A stretch of DNA of 21,769 nucleotides from Agrobacterium fabrum (GCA_003241215.1 QFOL01000034.1:1-21769), one strand, 5' to 3'; positions 6,640 to 14,005 are shown, counted from the first letter of the stretch. The notes: generated from the letters alone by a model not told the origin. Translations and numbers: made by a program.

Positions 6640-8477
6640 GCGCTCCGCTCCAGTGGCTTCGTCGCGGCAACCAGCCACGCCCTTACGTCCTCATCGGTGA
6701 CCAGAGGAGAGAGCTTCTCCAGAACCCGGGCGTGATAGGCGTTCAACCAGCCCAGCTCCTCGTCGGTCAAAAGCGCCGCAACGACAAGCCGGCGGTCAAT
6801 AGGGCACCAGGTCAGCGTCTCGAAGGACAACATCGGTTGATCGCCACCGGCAACCTCTTCCGCCTCGCGAACATAGATCAGGTTTTCGATGCGGATGCCG
6901 AATGCGCCGGGGCGGTAATATCCCGGCTCGTTCGACAGGATCATGCCCGGCAACAACTCCTGCGTCGAAAGCCTGGATATGCGCTGCGGCCCCTCATGCA
7001 CGGAGAGGTAGGAACCGACACCATGGCCGGTGCCATGGGCATAATCCGCCCCCGCCTTCCACAGCGCGATACGCGCCAGCGGATCGAGATCGCAGCCGCG
7101 CGTTCCCTTCGGAAACCGCGCGGTGCTGATGGCGATCACGCCTTTGAGCACCAGCGTGAAGAAACGCCGCTGTTCTTCCGGCACCGCGCCGATCGCGACG
7201 GTGCGGGTGATGTCGGTGGTGCCGTTGACATATTGCGCGCCGGAATCGACGAGGAACATCTCGCCATCGGCAAGCGTGCGGTCCGTATCCGTCGTGACGC
7301 GGTAATGGATGATGGCGGCATGTTCGCCAGCGCCCGAAATCGTGTCGAAAGACACATCCTTCAACGGGTTCTGCATTGCTTGCCCCACCTTCACCCGTGC
7401 GGCTTCCAGCGCCTTGACCGCGGCGATTTCGGTGACGCCGCCCGGCGGCTGACGATCCAGCCAGCAGAGATATTCGACCATGGCCGCGCCATCCTGCACA
7501 TGGGCGGCTGCCGAGCCGGCAAGCTCCGCCTTGTTCTTGCGCGCGCGCGGCAGGCGAACGGGATCGGCCTCCTCGATAAGCGAGCCGCCCGCCGCCGTGA
7601 TTGCGCCGGTCAGCGCCACCGGGGTCAGATCGGCATCCACCATGACGCGGCCTTTGGCGCTCGCAATCGCATGCAGGCGGTCGGCGATCTTCGATGGCGG
7701 CAATTGTGTCGCAAGCTGCGCCAGATAGGCCTCGGTCTCGATGCCGGTCTTGCGCTTGTCGAGAAAAATATCCGCCCTGCCATCCGCATAGATGATGCCG
7801 CGGGCAAGCGGGTGTGGTGTGTGCGGCACGTCATTGCCGCGAATATTGAAAATCCAGGCGATGGAAGACGGGTCGGTGACCAGCAGGGCATCCGCGCCTT
7901 TGGCCGAGACCGTTTCCGCCAGTGAGGCAATCTTTTCCTTCGCCAGCACGCCGGTAAAGCTCTCCGGCTGGATGACCACGGCTTCCAGCGGCTCGGCGGG
8001 GCGATCCTGCCACAGGGCATCGAGCGGGTTTTTCTCCAGCAGAACGACCGATCCGCCCTTGCCGGCCAGCACCTTTTCCAGCCGCTTCAACTCCGCGCCG
8101 GTGTGCAGCCACGGATCGATGCCGAGCCGGAAACCCTGCGGACCATGTTCCGCCAGCCAGACGGAGGGCGGCGCACCGACCAGATCGCCGCCGCTGAATA
8201 CCGATTGATCGACCTGTGACTTGAGCTGCGTCGTATAACGGCCATCGACAAACACCACCGCTTCGGTACGCGTTACCAGCGCAATGCCGGCGGAACCGGT
8301 AAAACCGGTCAGCCATGACAGGCGCTCGGCGCATTCGGGCACATATTCCCCCTGATATTCATCGGCGCGCGGCACCAGAAAACCGTCAATGCCGAGGGCG
8401 TCGAAACCGGCGCGCAGCGCCTCGACGCGGGCCTTGCCGAATTGCGGCGCGGATTTGTTTTCGAAGGTCTGGAACAT
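6636..8477 (-). CDS. pepP: Xaa-Pro aminopeptidase (aminopeptidase P, peptidase M24B)
   Basis: 613-residue three-domain aminopeptidase P that removes N-terminal residues preceding proline. Two creatinase-like N-terminal domains (about 15-150 and 165-310) precede the pita-bread catalytic domain (about 320-560). The five metal ligands are visible: Asp411 (FLVDSGAQY), Asp422 (TDITRT), His485 (GTGHGVGSYL), Glu517 (SNEPGYY) and Glu531 (IRIENLIYV). A C-terminal WCPIDRRLV extension is typical of the long 600-residue form. The frame stays open to 8654, but residues before MFQTFENKSA look non-coding; ATG 8477 is the family-like start with only a weak GAAAG before it. The symbol pepP is used loosely: E. 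coli PepP is shorter. Confidence 0.93.
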   Translation of the reverse strand: MFQTFENKSAPQFGKARVEALRAGFDALGIDGFLVPRADEYQGEYVPECAERLSWLTGFTGSAGIALVTRTEAVVFVDGRYTTQLKSQVDQSVFSGGDLVGAPPSVWLAEHGPQGFRLGIDPWLHTGAELKRLEKVLAGKGGSVVLLEKNPLDALWQDRPAEPLEAVVIQPESFTGVLAKEKIASLAETVSAKGADALLVTDPSSIAWIFNIRGNDVPHTPHPLARGIIYADGRADIFLDKRKTGIETEAYLAQLATQLPPSKIADRLHAIASAKGRVMVDADLTPVALTGAITAAGGSLIEEADPVRLPRARKNKAELAGSAAAHVQDGAAMVEYLCWLDRQPPGGVTEIAAVKALEAARVKVGQAMQNPLKDVSFDTISGAGEHAAIIHYRVTTDTDRTLADGEMFLVDSGAQYVNGTTDITRTVAIGAVPEEQRRFFTLVLKGVIAISTARFPKGTRGCDLDPLARIALWKAGADYAHGTGHGVGSYLSVHEGPQRISRLSTQELLPGMILSNEPGYYRPGAFGIRIENLIYVREAEEVAGGDQPMLSFETLTWCPIDRRLVVAALLTDEELGWLNAYHARVLEKLSPLVTDEDVRAWLVAATKPLERSA

Positions 8478-8608
8478 GGGTGTCTTTCGGGAACTGTCAT
8501 GGGAAAAGCTATTCAGTCGCGCCATCAAATCACTGACGCGCAACGACAATGCCATGCGGACAAAGCCGGTTTCAAGCCATATATGACAGACCGGATTGCG
8601 GCGATAAA

Positions 8609-8637
8609 TTGTGCATATTTTGCGAAATAAGTAATAC
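8609..8637 (+). promoter_or_regulatory. Candidate sigma-70-type promoter for the 57-residue gene
   Basis: TTGTGC and TAATAC are separated by exactly 17 bases (8615-8631) in a locally AT-rich stretch. Transcription would start near 8644, leaving a leader of about 125 bases that contains two palindromes. The -35 box matches the consensus at four of six positions. This is a motif judgement only. Confidence 0.35.
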
Positions 8638-8652
8638 TCAAGGCAATAAGAC

Positions 8653-8686
8653 ATGCGAAATTCGCATATCTACCGTGAGATATCTC
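8653..8686. promoter_or_regulatory. Two adjacent palindromes in the leader of the 57-residue gene
   Basis: ATGCGAA-A-TTCGCAT (8653-8667) is a perfect 7-bp inverted repeat around one base. Nine bases on lies GAGATATCTC (8677-8686), a perfect 10-base palindrome. A further TGCGAA half-site sits upstream at about 8621-8626, inside the promoter spacer. The placement fits an operator at or just downstream of the transcription start. The protein that binds is unknown. Confidence 0.4.
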
Positions 8687-8770
8687 CCCTAACCAAACAA
8701 AAACACATCGCTTATCTTTGGGTCAACACAGCGAGAGAGACACTCTCCTGGCAAACAAGGATTTGAAGCA

Positions 8771-8944
8771 ATGGCAAAATCTTTCCTCCGCAACGCCTTC
8801 GATCGCGTTGTTGAAGCACGCGAGCGTCAGGTCAGCCGTCATGTCAACGCCGCCCTTCTGAACCTCGACGACAAGTCGCTGGAAGCACTCGGCATGAACC
8901 GCGCCGATCTGCGTCGCAAGGCAAAGTCCAGCTACGTATTCTGA
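8771..8944 (+). CDS. 57-residue DUF1127-like small basic protein
   Basis: Translates as MAKSFLRNAFDRVVEARERQ (residues 1-20) and ends SYVF. The second half, LNLDDKSLEALGMNRADLRR, follows the DUF1127 pattern (LDDr.L.diGl.R.dir), a family of short basic proteins common in alphaproteobacteria; some Agrobacterium members affect RNA metabolism, phosphate uptake and growth phase behaviour. The protein has nine Arg and four Lys with no membrane segment, fitting a cytoplasmic helical protein. ATG 8771 follows CAAGGA at good spacing. The gene stands alone, with its own AT-rich promoter region and a strong terminator, a compact single-gene unit. Family membership is by eye and could be only superficial. 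Confidence 0.8.
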   Translation: MAKSFLRNAFDRVVEARERQVSRHVNAALLNLDDKSLEALGMNRADLRRKAKSSYVF

Positions 8945-9036
8945 TCACGTCGGGCGCGGCGATCCTCCCTCCACCGCACCCAACAGGAATACGTCGACCC
9001 GCTTGAGCAAGCTCCTCCCATGCTCGCGGGTTTTCA

Positions 9037-9065
9037 GGCGGCGCGAAAGCGCCGCCTTTTCTTTT
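9037..9065 (+). terminator. Rho-independent terminator of the 57-residue gene
   Basis: A perfect 8-bp GC stem, GGCGGCGC (9037-9044) and GCGCCGCC (9049-9056), closes a GAAA tetraloop and is followed by TTTTCTTTT. It lies about 90 bases after the stop of the small gene. On the opposite strand no T-run follows the hairpin, so it should not terminate prmA efficiently. Confidence 0.9.
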
Positions 9066-9090
9066 GCCCGAAAGGGATGTTGCCGCAGGT

Positions 9091-9969
9091 TCAGTCTTTG
9101 CGCAGATGCAGCGTGACCCAGCCGTTGCGCCAGATGGTGCGGACATGGGAAAGCCGCGCGCCGTTAAAGGCGGAAAGCACCTTCCAGCGCTGCGACGCCA
9201 GAATGCCTGACAGGATGACGGTGCCGCCGGGCGCCAGATGCGTGACGAGCTGCGGCGCCATCTTGATGAGCGGCCGGGCCAGAATATTGGCGATGATGAG
9301 ATCGAACGGACCGTGCTTGCGGAAGGCGTCCGAGTGGAAGCCCGGCGCAGTCTCCAGCGCCATCCCGGAGACGATGCCGTTCAGCCTAACATTCTCCTTC
9401 GCCACCTTCACGGCGATGGGGTCGATGTCCGTCGCAAGTACGGGAATGGGACGCATCTTGCGAACCGCAATCGCCAGAACGCCGCTGCCGGTGCCGAGAT
9501 CAAGCGCATTGCGCACGGTCCGCGCCCGCAGAACCTCCTCGATCATCTCAAGGCAGCCGGCCGTGGTGCCGTGATGGCCGGTGCCGAAAGCCTGTCCGGC
9601 CTCGATTTCGATTGCCAGATCGTTCGCACGCACCTTGTCCCGATCATGCGCCCCATGCACGATGAAACGCCCTGCCCTGACCGGCTTCAGCCCTTCAAGC
9701 GACTTGGCGATCCAGTCGACATCAGGAACGATCTCCTTCTCGATGACAAGACCGGGAAAGGCGGGAGCAAGCAGGGCTTCGACACGCTCGCGAAACTCCT
9801 CTTCCTGCTCGGCCATCAGATAGACGGAGGCTTCCCAGATGTCGCGTTTCTCATCCACCTCAGTGGTAGCAATCGCAACATCCTCCTCGCCGAAATAGTC
9901 CGACATGAGATCGAGGATTTCACCGGCCTTGATTTCGGTCGTGGTGACGTAAAGTCGGATTTCGCTCAC
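9091..9969 (-). CDS. prmA: Ribosomal protein L11 methyltransferase
   Basis: 292-residue S-adenosylmethionine-dependent enzyme that trimethylates ribosomal protein L11. The N-terminal substrate-recognition domain (SEIRLYVTTTEIKAGEILDL) is followed by the conserved GQAFGTGHHGTT (125-136). AdoMet motif I is ALDLGTGSGVLAIAV (155-169), with the acidic ribose-binding stretch ATDIDPIAV. The family's NILA motif is IIANILARPL (225-234). The frame opens to 10035, but the family N-terminus begins at GTG 9969, and AGAGAAAG lies upstream. It follows the SCO1 gene on the same strand after 94 bases, an arrangement I recall in rhizobia. Confidence 0.95.
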   Translation of the reverse strand: MSEIRLYVTTTEIKAGEILDLMSDYFGEEDVAIATTEVDEKRDIWEASVYLMAEQEEEFRERVEALLAPAFPGLVIEKEIVPDVDWIAKSLEGLKPVRAGRFIVHGAHDRDKVRANDLAIEIEAGQAFGTGHHGTTAGCLEMIEEVLRARTVRNALDLGTGSGVLAIAVRKMRPIPVLATDIDPIAVKVAKENVRLNGIVSGMALETAPGFHSDAFRKHGPFDLIIANILARPLIKMAPQLVTHLAPGGTVILSGILASQRWKVLSAFNGARLSHVRTIWRNGWVTLHLRKD

Positions 9970-10063
9970 GGCGGGCTGCTTTCTCTGGATGAGGTTATTG
10001 TTCTTGCCTTTGCCACAAAACCTCGGCCAGTCCAATAAGCCCGGCGCAATTATGCCGCCTCTA

Positions 10064-10663
10064 TCAGCCCTTCAGAAGATTCTGGAGCTTCTGCTCGGCA
10101 ACCTCGGGGTTTTCGCCATAAGCAATGGTGCCGGAAAAACGGCCATTGGCATCGAGCAGGATGACGGACGCGGTGTGATCCATGGTGTAGTCGCCATTCG
10201 GATCCTTCTCGTCCACCGGCACCTTCTTGGCATAGATGCGGTAGCCCTTCAGCGTTTCGGCGATCTTATCGGCCGGGCCGGTGATACCCGTGATGCGCTT
10301 CGAGACGTTGGAGACATATTGCTGCATGATTTCAGGCGTATCGCGCTCGGGATCAACGGAGACGAAATAGGCCTGAAGCTTGTCGCCCGCCGGGTCCACC
10401 TTCTCCATCCAGCCGTTCAGCTCGAAAAGGGTCGTCGGGCAGACTTCCGGGCAATGGGTGAAACCGAAGAACAGCGCTGTCGGCTTGCCCTGAAACGCCT
10501 TTTCGGTGATCGGCTGGCCGTTTTGTGCCGTGAGTTGGAAGGGCACGCCATAGGCCGTCTCCACCATTTCATTACGCGTCTTCGTCATTTCGATCGTCAA
10601 CCAGCTGACAACACCGGCGAGAACGAGCACGACGGCCCACAATACGATGCGAATATTTCTCAT
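10064..10663 (-). CDS. SCO1/SenC family copper chaperone for cytochrome oxidase
   Basis: 199-residue membrane-anchored thioredoxin-fold protein that delivers copper to the CuA site of cytochrome c oxidase, or acts as a thiol reductase there. One N-terminal transmembrane helix (about 5-24, IVLWAVVLVLAGVVSWL) places the domain in the periplasm. The copper ligands are visible: Cys71 and Cys75 in FTHCPEVCPTT, and His163 in YTMDHTASV. The SCO signature FVSVDPERDTPE is at 100-111. ATG 10663 follows AGGA at seven bases. No oxidase genes are in the window; the upstream 52-residue membrane protein may belong to the same unit. Confidence 0.94.
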   Translation of the reverse strand: MRNIRIVLWAVVLVLAGVVSWLTIEMTKTRNEMVETAYGVPFQLTAQNGQPITEKAFQGKPTALFFGFTHCPEVCPTTLFELNGWMEKVDPAGDKLQAYFVSVDPERDTPEIMQQYVSNVSKRITGITGPADKIAETLKGYRIYAKKVPVDEKDPNGDYTMDHTASVILLDANGRFSGTIAYGENPEVAEQKLQNLLKG

Positions 10664-10804
10664 TGTCCAATCCTACCCCGAAAGCCGGCGGCATGTCGCT
10701 GGCCCTGGCCGACTGATAACGAACGGCGGCGGCAACGGCAAATCAACTGGGCGTATTTGCGGGAACCGCGCTGATTTGTCACAAAGCGCAGACGGCCAAA
10801 ACGA

Positions 10805-10963
10805 TCACAGACACCAGGCGATGCCGCTCTGCACCGTGGACAGGAAAATATCCGTGCTGTGCCGGACCCAACCGTCGAAGGCAAGAAGCACGACGGCAAG
10901 CGAGGCCACAGCGGCAAGACTTGCCAGAATAAACTTCAGCGGATGGGACGTGAGCGCGTTCAT
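10805..10963 (-). CDS. 52-residue single-pass membrane protein, unknown function
   Basis: I do not recognise the family. The sequence is a short polar start (MNALTSHPLK), one long hydrophobic helix (about 11-30, FILASLAAVASLAVVLLAF), then DGWVRHSTDIFLSTVQSGIAW and a terminal Cys-Leu. This composition, with Trp and His after the helix and an orderly C-terminus, looks like a translated protein rather than random frame. The frame runs upstream to 11119, but that part is unlike coding sequence, so ATG 10963 is preferred; its Shine-Dalgarno is weak. It lies 141 bases before the SCO1 gene on the same strand, so a link with copper or oxidase assembly is possible but unproven. Confidence 0.6.
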   Translation of the reverse strand: MNALTSHPLKFILASLAAVASLAVVLLAFDGWVRHSTDIFLSTVQSGIAWCL

Positions 10964-11189
10964 GCGCCTGTTATAACCTGTTTGCACCGGTGCGAAAACC
11001 GCCAAAATACTGGGTTTCGGCGCTCCGGCGGCGGCAATTGTTAGGGAAAGTTTAAAATCTTGCTGTGCATGATGACAGCAGCGGTTTTTAAAGCCTCGAC
11101 ATGATGTCTCCCGGTCCATTCTCCGGCCACCGCATAAAGCTCAATCCTGCGCGGGCCTGTTAGAGAGCCATCAGAGGAAACCTGCCGTC

Positions 11190-11657
11190 ATGTCCAACGC
11201 CATCAAGCAATCCGGCGCATATCTCGAAATCGTCTCCTTCCATCTGGGCGATCAGGAATTCTGCATCGACATCATGGCGATCCGTGAAATCCGCGGCTGG
11301 GCGCCGGTTACCCCGATGCCGCACACCCCGCCTTATGTCCTCGGCCTCATCAACCTGCGCGGCGCCGTCATTCCCGTCATCGACATGGCCGGCCGCCTCG
11401 GCATGAAAATGACCGAGCCGTCCGAACGCTCCGCCATCATCGTCACCGATATCGGCGGCAAGCTGGTCGGCCTTCTGGTAGAACAGGTCTCCGACATGAT
11501 GACCATCCGCTCCGAGGATTTGCAGCCCGCGCCCGATATCATTCCGGAAGAACAGCGCAGCTTCTGCCGCGGCATCGTCGCGCTGGAAAAGAGCATGGTC
11601 TGCTTCCTCAACCTCGACACCGTGATTGCGGACGAGCTGGCACGCGAAGCGGCCTGA
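11190..11657 (+). CDS. cheW: CheW-type chemotaxis adaptor protein
   Basis: 155-residue CheW-domain protein that couples methyl-accepting receptors to the CheA kinase at receptor arrays. The domain spans nearly the whole length: EIVSFHLGDQEFCIDIMAIR, the loop TPMPHTPPYVLGLINLRGAV (41-60) with the conserved NLRG and VIPVIDMAGRLG following, then IIVTDIGGKLVGLLVEQVSD, and the closing FLNLDTVIADEL. ATG 11190 follows AGAGGAAA at good spacing. No other chemotaxis gene is present. An orphan cheW away from the main che cluster is what is known in Agrobacterium tumefaciens, where two scattered cheW genes exist. It is a single-gene unit flanked by minus-strand genes. Confidence 0.93.
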   Translation: MSNAIKQSGAYLEIVSFHLGDQEFCIDIMAIREIRGWAPVTPMPHTPPYVLGLINLRGAVIPVIDMAGRLGMKMTEPSERSAIIVTDIGGKLVGLLVEQVSDMMTIRSEDLQPAPDIIPEEQRSFCRGIVALEKSMVCFLNLDTVIADELAREAA

Positions 11658-11673
11658 TCGACACCGTCGATCA
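11655..11673 (+). terminator. Hairpin overlapping the cheW stop codon (possible weak terminator)
   Basis: TGATCGAC (11655-11662) and GTCGATCA (11666-11673) form a perfect 8-bp stem around a three-base ACC loop. The TGA stop of cheW is the first three bases of the 5' arm. Only TT follows, so termination would be weak or Rho-assisted; a role in protecting the mRNA 3' end is equally possible. Confidence 0.4.
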
Positions 11674-11749
11674 TTGCCAGCTGCATGCGTGAGAAATCTT
11701 GCGGTTTGCAGGGGAGCAGTGATGGAGAAAAACGTATCTCCACACACGT

Positions 11750-11836
11750 CGTCATCCTCGGCCTTGCGCCGAGGATCCATCAATGCATCATCGAGTCGCT
11801 AGGTCGTGGATTCTCGGGACAAGCCCGAGAATGACG
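11750..11836. repeat. Inverted pair of REP-like hairpins (REPIN-like unit)
   Basis: Two 30-base copies, 11750-11779 and 11807-11836 in opposite orientation, match at 25 of 30 positions. Each folds into a 9-bp stem with a five-base loop (hairpins at 11754-11776 and 11810-11832), core CCTCGG...CCGAGG in the first and TCTCGG...CCGAGA in the second. Four of the five differences form two compensatory base-pair swaps (C-G to T-A, and C-G to G-C); the fifth is in the loop. The motif GTCATYCTCGG...CCGAGRATCCA is one I recall as a dispersed extragenic palindrome in alphaproteobacteria. It lies between convergent cheW and creA. Confidence 0.75.
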
Positions 11837-11876
11837 GCGAGAGATTTACCACTCCAAGCTTCATAGAAGCAAACCT

Positions 11877-12368
11877 TCACGGCTTGCCCTTTTGCCATGT
11901 GACCTGCTGATTATAGAGCGGCACCGTGGAAATCGCCATCTTGGCCGAACCGTCGGTCAGCTCCCGCGCATGCACCAGATAGATCAGCGTGTCATTCGCC
12001 TTGTCATAGACGCGGCTGACAACGAGCTTCTTCCAGACCAGTGACATGCCCTGCCGGAACACTTCTTCCCCGCCCTTCGACAGATCGATGTCGCCGATCT
12101 CCACCGGTCCCGTCTGGCTGCAGGAAATGGCGTTGTTGGAAGGGTCTTCGAACCAGTTGCCGTTCTTCAGGCGGTCGATGACGCCGCGCTCGAAATAGGT
12201 CACATGGCAGGTCACACCCTTGATCTTCGGATCGGCGATCGCCTCGATGACGATATCGTTGCCGATCCAGTCGACGCCGACCTCACCGACCACCTGCGAA
12301 TGCGCCGCTGTCACCGGAAGTAACGCCAGAAAGCCCGCAAACAAACCCGACAGAGTTTTCATCGTCAT
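11877..12368 (-). CDS. creA: CreA family periplasmic protein
   Basis: 163-residue exported protein of the CreA family, whose function is unknown despite its place beside creBC in enterobacteria. The signal peptide is MTMKTLSGLFAGFLALLPVT followed by AAHS, with probable cleavage before QVVGEV. Family features follow: DWIGNDIVIEAIADPKIKGV, the two cysteines Cys54 (GVTCHVTYF) and Cys83 (AISCSQTG), which may form a disulphide, and the C-terminal KKLVVSRVYDKANDTLIYLV. The frame extends to 12422, but ATG 12368 has GGAGAAG upstream at proper spacing and starts a correct signal peptide. The exonuclease gene ends 46 bases upstream on the same strand, so co-transcription is likely. Confidence 0.93.
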   Translation of the reverse strand: MTMKTLSGLFAGFLALLPVTAAHSQVVGEVGVDWIGNDIVIEAIADPKIKGVTCHVTYFERGVIDRLKNGNWFEDPSNNAISCSQTGPVEIGDIDLSKGGEEVFRQGMSLVWKKLVVSRVYDKANDTLIYLVHARELTDGSAKMAISTVPLYNQQVTWQKGKP

Positions 12369-12414
12369 CGCATCTTCTCCGTTACGCTGCTTCAAACATA
12401 GGTGGAAGCCACCG

Positions 12415-13044
12415 TTACGCAACCCGGGAGACGGCGCGTTTTTTCATGCTACAGGGCTGGTAACCGGTGGAGGTGAGACGCCCCGCGACCATGCCGATCT
12501 TTTCCGGCAGTTCGCGAATATCGGCGACGCGCAAAGCCTTGGCCGCCGCAATCGAAGCGGCCGCGCAGACGACGGCATCTTCGGCGGCATTGTGATGCAC
12601 GAAACGCAGCTGGAGGTGATGGGCGATGACATTCAGCTTGTGCGACGCCAGATTGGGCCAGACATGCCGGGCGATCTTGACGCTGCATAGATAGGAAAGA
12701 TCGGGATAGGACTGCCGGTATTTATCGAAGGACGCCCGCATGACGCTGAAATCGAAGGCGGCATTATGGGCGATCATGGTGGCGCCGTGGAAGTCGTCGA
12801 TGAACTCCTCCATCACATCAGGGAATTCCGGCGCATCTTCGACATCGGCCGGGCGGATGCCATGCACGGCGATGTTAAAGGGCGAAAACCGCATGTCCTT
12901 CGGCCGGATCAGCCGTTCCTCGACACGAACGATCTCGCCGCCCTCTATCCATGCAAGCCCGACGGAGCAGGCGCTGCCCCGTTCCTCATTGGCGGTCTCG
13001 AAATCGATGGCGATGGTTTTCAAGAGTGATTCCCGTTGTTTCAT
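12415..13044 (-). CDS. DEDDh-family 3'-5' exonuclease (DnaQ/PolC-epsilon type)
   Basis: 209-residue RNase-T/DnaQ-fold exonuclease. All catalytic residues are visible: Asp14 and Glu16 in IAIDFETAN (motif I), Asp98 in AHNAAFDFSVM (motif II), and His151 with Asp156 in VHHNAAEDA (motif III). The protein carries only the nuclease domain plus a short basic C-terminus (SMKKRAVSRVA), with no polymerase or BRCT part, so its role is probably DNA end trimming or RNA processing rather than replication proofreading as such. Annotated often as DNA polymerase III epsilon-like. ATG 13044 has no clear Shine-Dalgarno; TTG at 13023 (LKTIAIDFE), preceded by GGGAAT, is an alternative start. It follows the LysR gene on the same strand by 22 bases. 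Confidence 0.9.
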   Translation of the reverse strand: MKQRESLLKTIAIDFETANEERGSACSVGLAWIEGGEIVRVEERLIRPKDMRFSPFNIAVHGIRPADVEDAPEFPDVMEEFIDDFHGATMIAHNAAFDFSVMRASFDKYRQSYPDLSYLCSVKIARHVWPNLASHKLNVIAHHLQLRFVHHNAAEDAVVCAAASIAAAKALRVADIRELPEKIGMVAGRLTSTGYQPCSMKKRAVSRVA

Positions 13045-13066
13045 TCCGGCATAGACCGGATTGACG

Positions 13067-13969
13067 TCAAAGAGAACCGGCCTCGGCAGAACCCGCCTCC
13101 GAAAGCATCCAGTCGATGAGCGTCACCAGATCGGGATTATCCAGCATACGCCGCGGATAAACGAGGAAATAGGCGAGCGTGCTGGCCATGTCCTTGCCGA
13201 AGGGCGCAATCAATGCGCCTTCCGCAAGCTCGCGGGAAACCAGCGAACGCCGGGTCAGCGCAATACCGTGCCCGGCCTTGGCCGCATCCAGCGCACCATT
13301 GCTGTCAATGAAGACAGTGCCGCCGGAGGCATCCACGTCCGAAGCCCCCGCGGCCTCCAGCCAGCGTCGCCATTCATTGCGGTTTTCATCGTGCAGAAGC
13401 GGAATGGATTTCAGGTCCCCCGCCTGCTGAAGCGACCCATATTTTTCCAGAAGTTGCGGCGAGCAGACCGGCAGGGTGCCGTCATCGATGAAGCGGATGC
13501 TCTCCAGGCCTTCATAGCGACCAGAACCATGCCGCACCGCCAGATCGACATCATCCCTCGAAAAATCCACCAATCGGTTCGTCACGCTGATGCGGACATC
13601 CACCTGCGGGTGTTGCTGTTGGAAGGCAGGCAATCGCGGCATCAGCCATTGCACGGCGAAAGTCGGCGTGCAGCTCAGCGTCAACACTGTAATCTCGGAG
13701 CGCGCCGTCAGTTCGGCCGTCGCCTCCCGCATCATCCGGAAGGCGGTGCGAAGCGCGCCGTAATAACGCTCCCCTTCACGCGTCAGCTGGATGCTGCGCG
13801 GCTTGCGGAAAAACAATTGCACGCCAAGGCGCGCCTCCAGTTCCCGGATTTGCAGGCTGACCGCACCGGGCGTGACATTCAACTCATTGGAAGCGAGCGT
13901 GACGCTGCGATACCGTGCTGCGGCCTCGAAGGCCTGCAGCCCTTTCAAAGAAGGAAGTTCAGCCGCCAT
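13067..13969 (-). CDS. LysR-family transcriptional regulator (GcvA-like)
   Basis: 300-residue LysR regulator. The N-terminal winged helix-turn-helix is clear (residues 1-65): PSLKGLQAFEAAARYRSVTL, then NELNVTPGAVSLQIRELEARL and LFFRKPRSIQLT. The effector-binding domain follows from about residue 90 (ITVLTLSCTPTFAVQWLMPR). The wording of the DNA-binding domain is closest to the GcvA branch, in which regulators often control a neighbouring gene. It is transcribed away from the EamA transporter gene, the standard LysR layout, and a T-N11-A palindrome lies 20 bases before its start. The effector cannot be guessed. Confidence 0.94.
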   Translation of the reverse strand: MAAELPSLKGLQAFEAAARYRSVTLASNELNVTPGAVSLQIRELEARLGVQLFFRKPRSIQLTREGERYYGALRTAFRMMREATAELTARSEITVLTLSCTPTFAVQWLMPRLPAFQQQHPQVDVRISVTNRLVDFSRDDVDLAVRHGSGRYEGLESIRFIDDGTLPVCSPQLLEKYGSLQQAGDLKSIPLLHDENRNEWRRWLEAAGASDVDASGGTVFIDSNGALDAAKAGHGIALTRRSLVSRELAEGALIAPFGKDMASTLAYFLVYPRRMLDNPDLVTLIDWMLSEAGSAEAGSL

Positions 13970-13988
13970 GATTTAGCTCACCTCAATT

Positions 13989-14005
13989 ATTGTGCGAGAA
14001 ACAAT
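13989..14005. promoter_or_regulatory. LysR-type T-N11-A operator between the LysR gene and the EamA transporter
   Basis: ATTGT-N7-ACAAT (13989-13993 and 14001-14005) is a perfect 5-bp dyad containing the canonical T-N11-A spacing (T13991 to A14003). It begins 20 bases before the LysR start codon, in the AT-rich part of the divergent gap. A possible extra half-site, ACAAT, follows at 14017-14021. This fits the autoregulatory recognition site of the adjacent LysR protein. Confidence 0.5.

Noticed and set aside
6186..7925. 579-residue plus-strand open frame opposite the aminopeptidase gene
   Set aside because: It is an antisense shadow: high GC makes stops rare, it is rich in Arg/His/Gly with no family sequence, and the minus strand carries a complete M24B enzyme with all metal ligands.
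10984..10993. Palindrome GCACCGGTGC upstream of the 52-residue gene
   Set aside because: A GC-rich 10-base dyad is likely in this composition and no regulator or flanking symmetry supports it.
13061..13070. Palindrome TTGACGTCAA at the end of the LysR gene
   Set aside because: It overlaps the LysR stop codon and no second site or conserved context supports an operator; probably chance.
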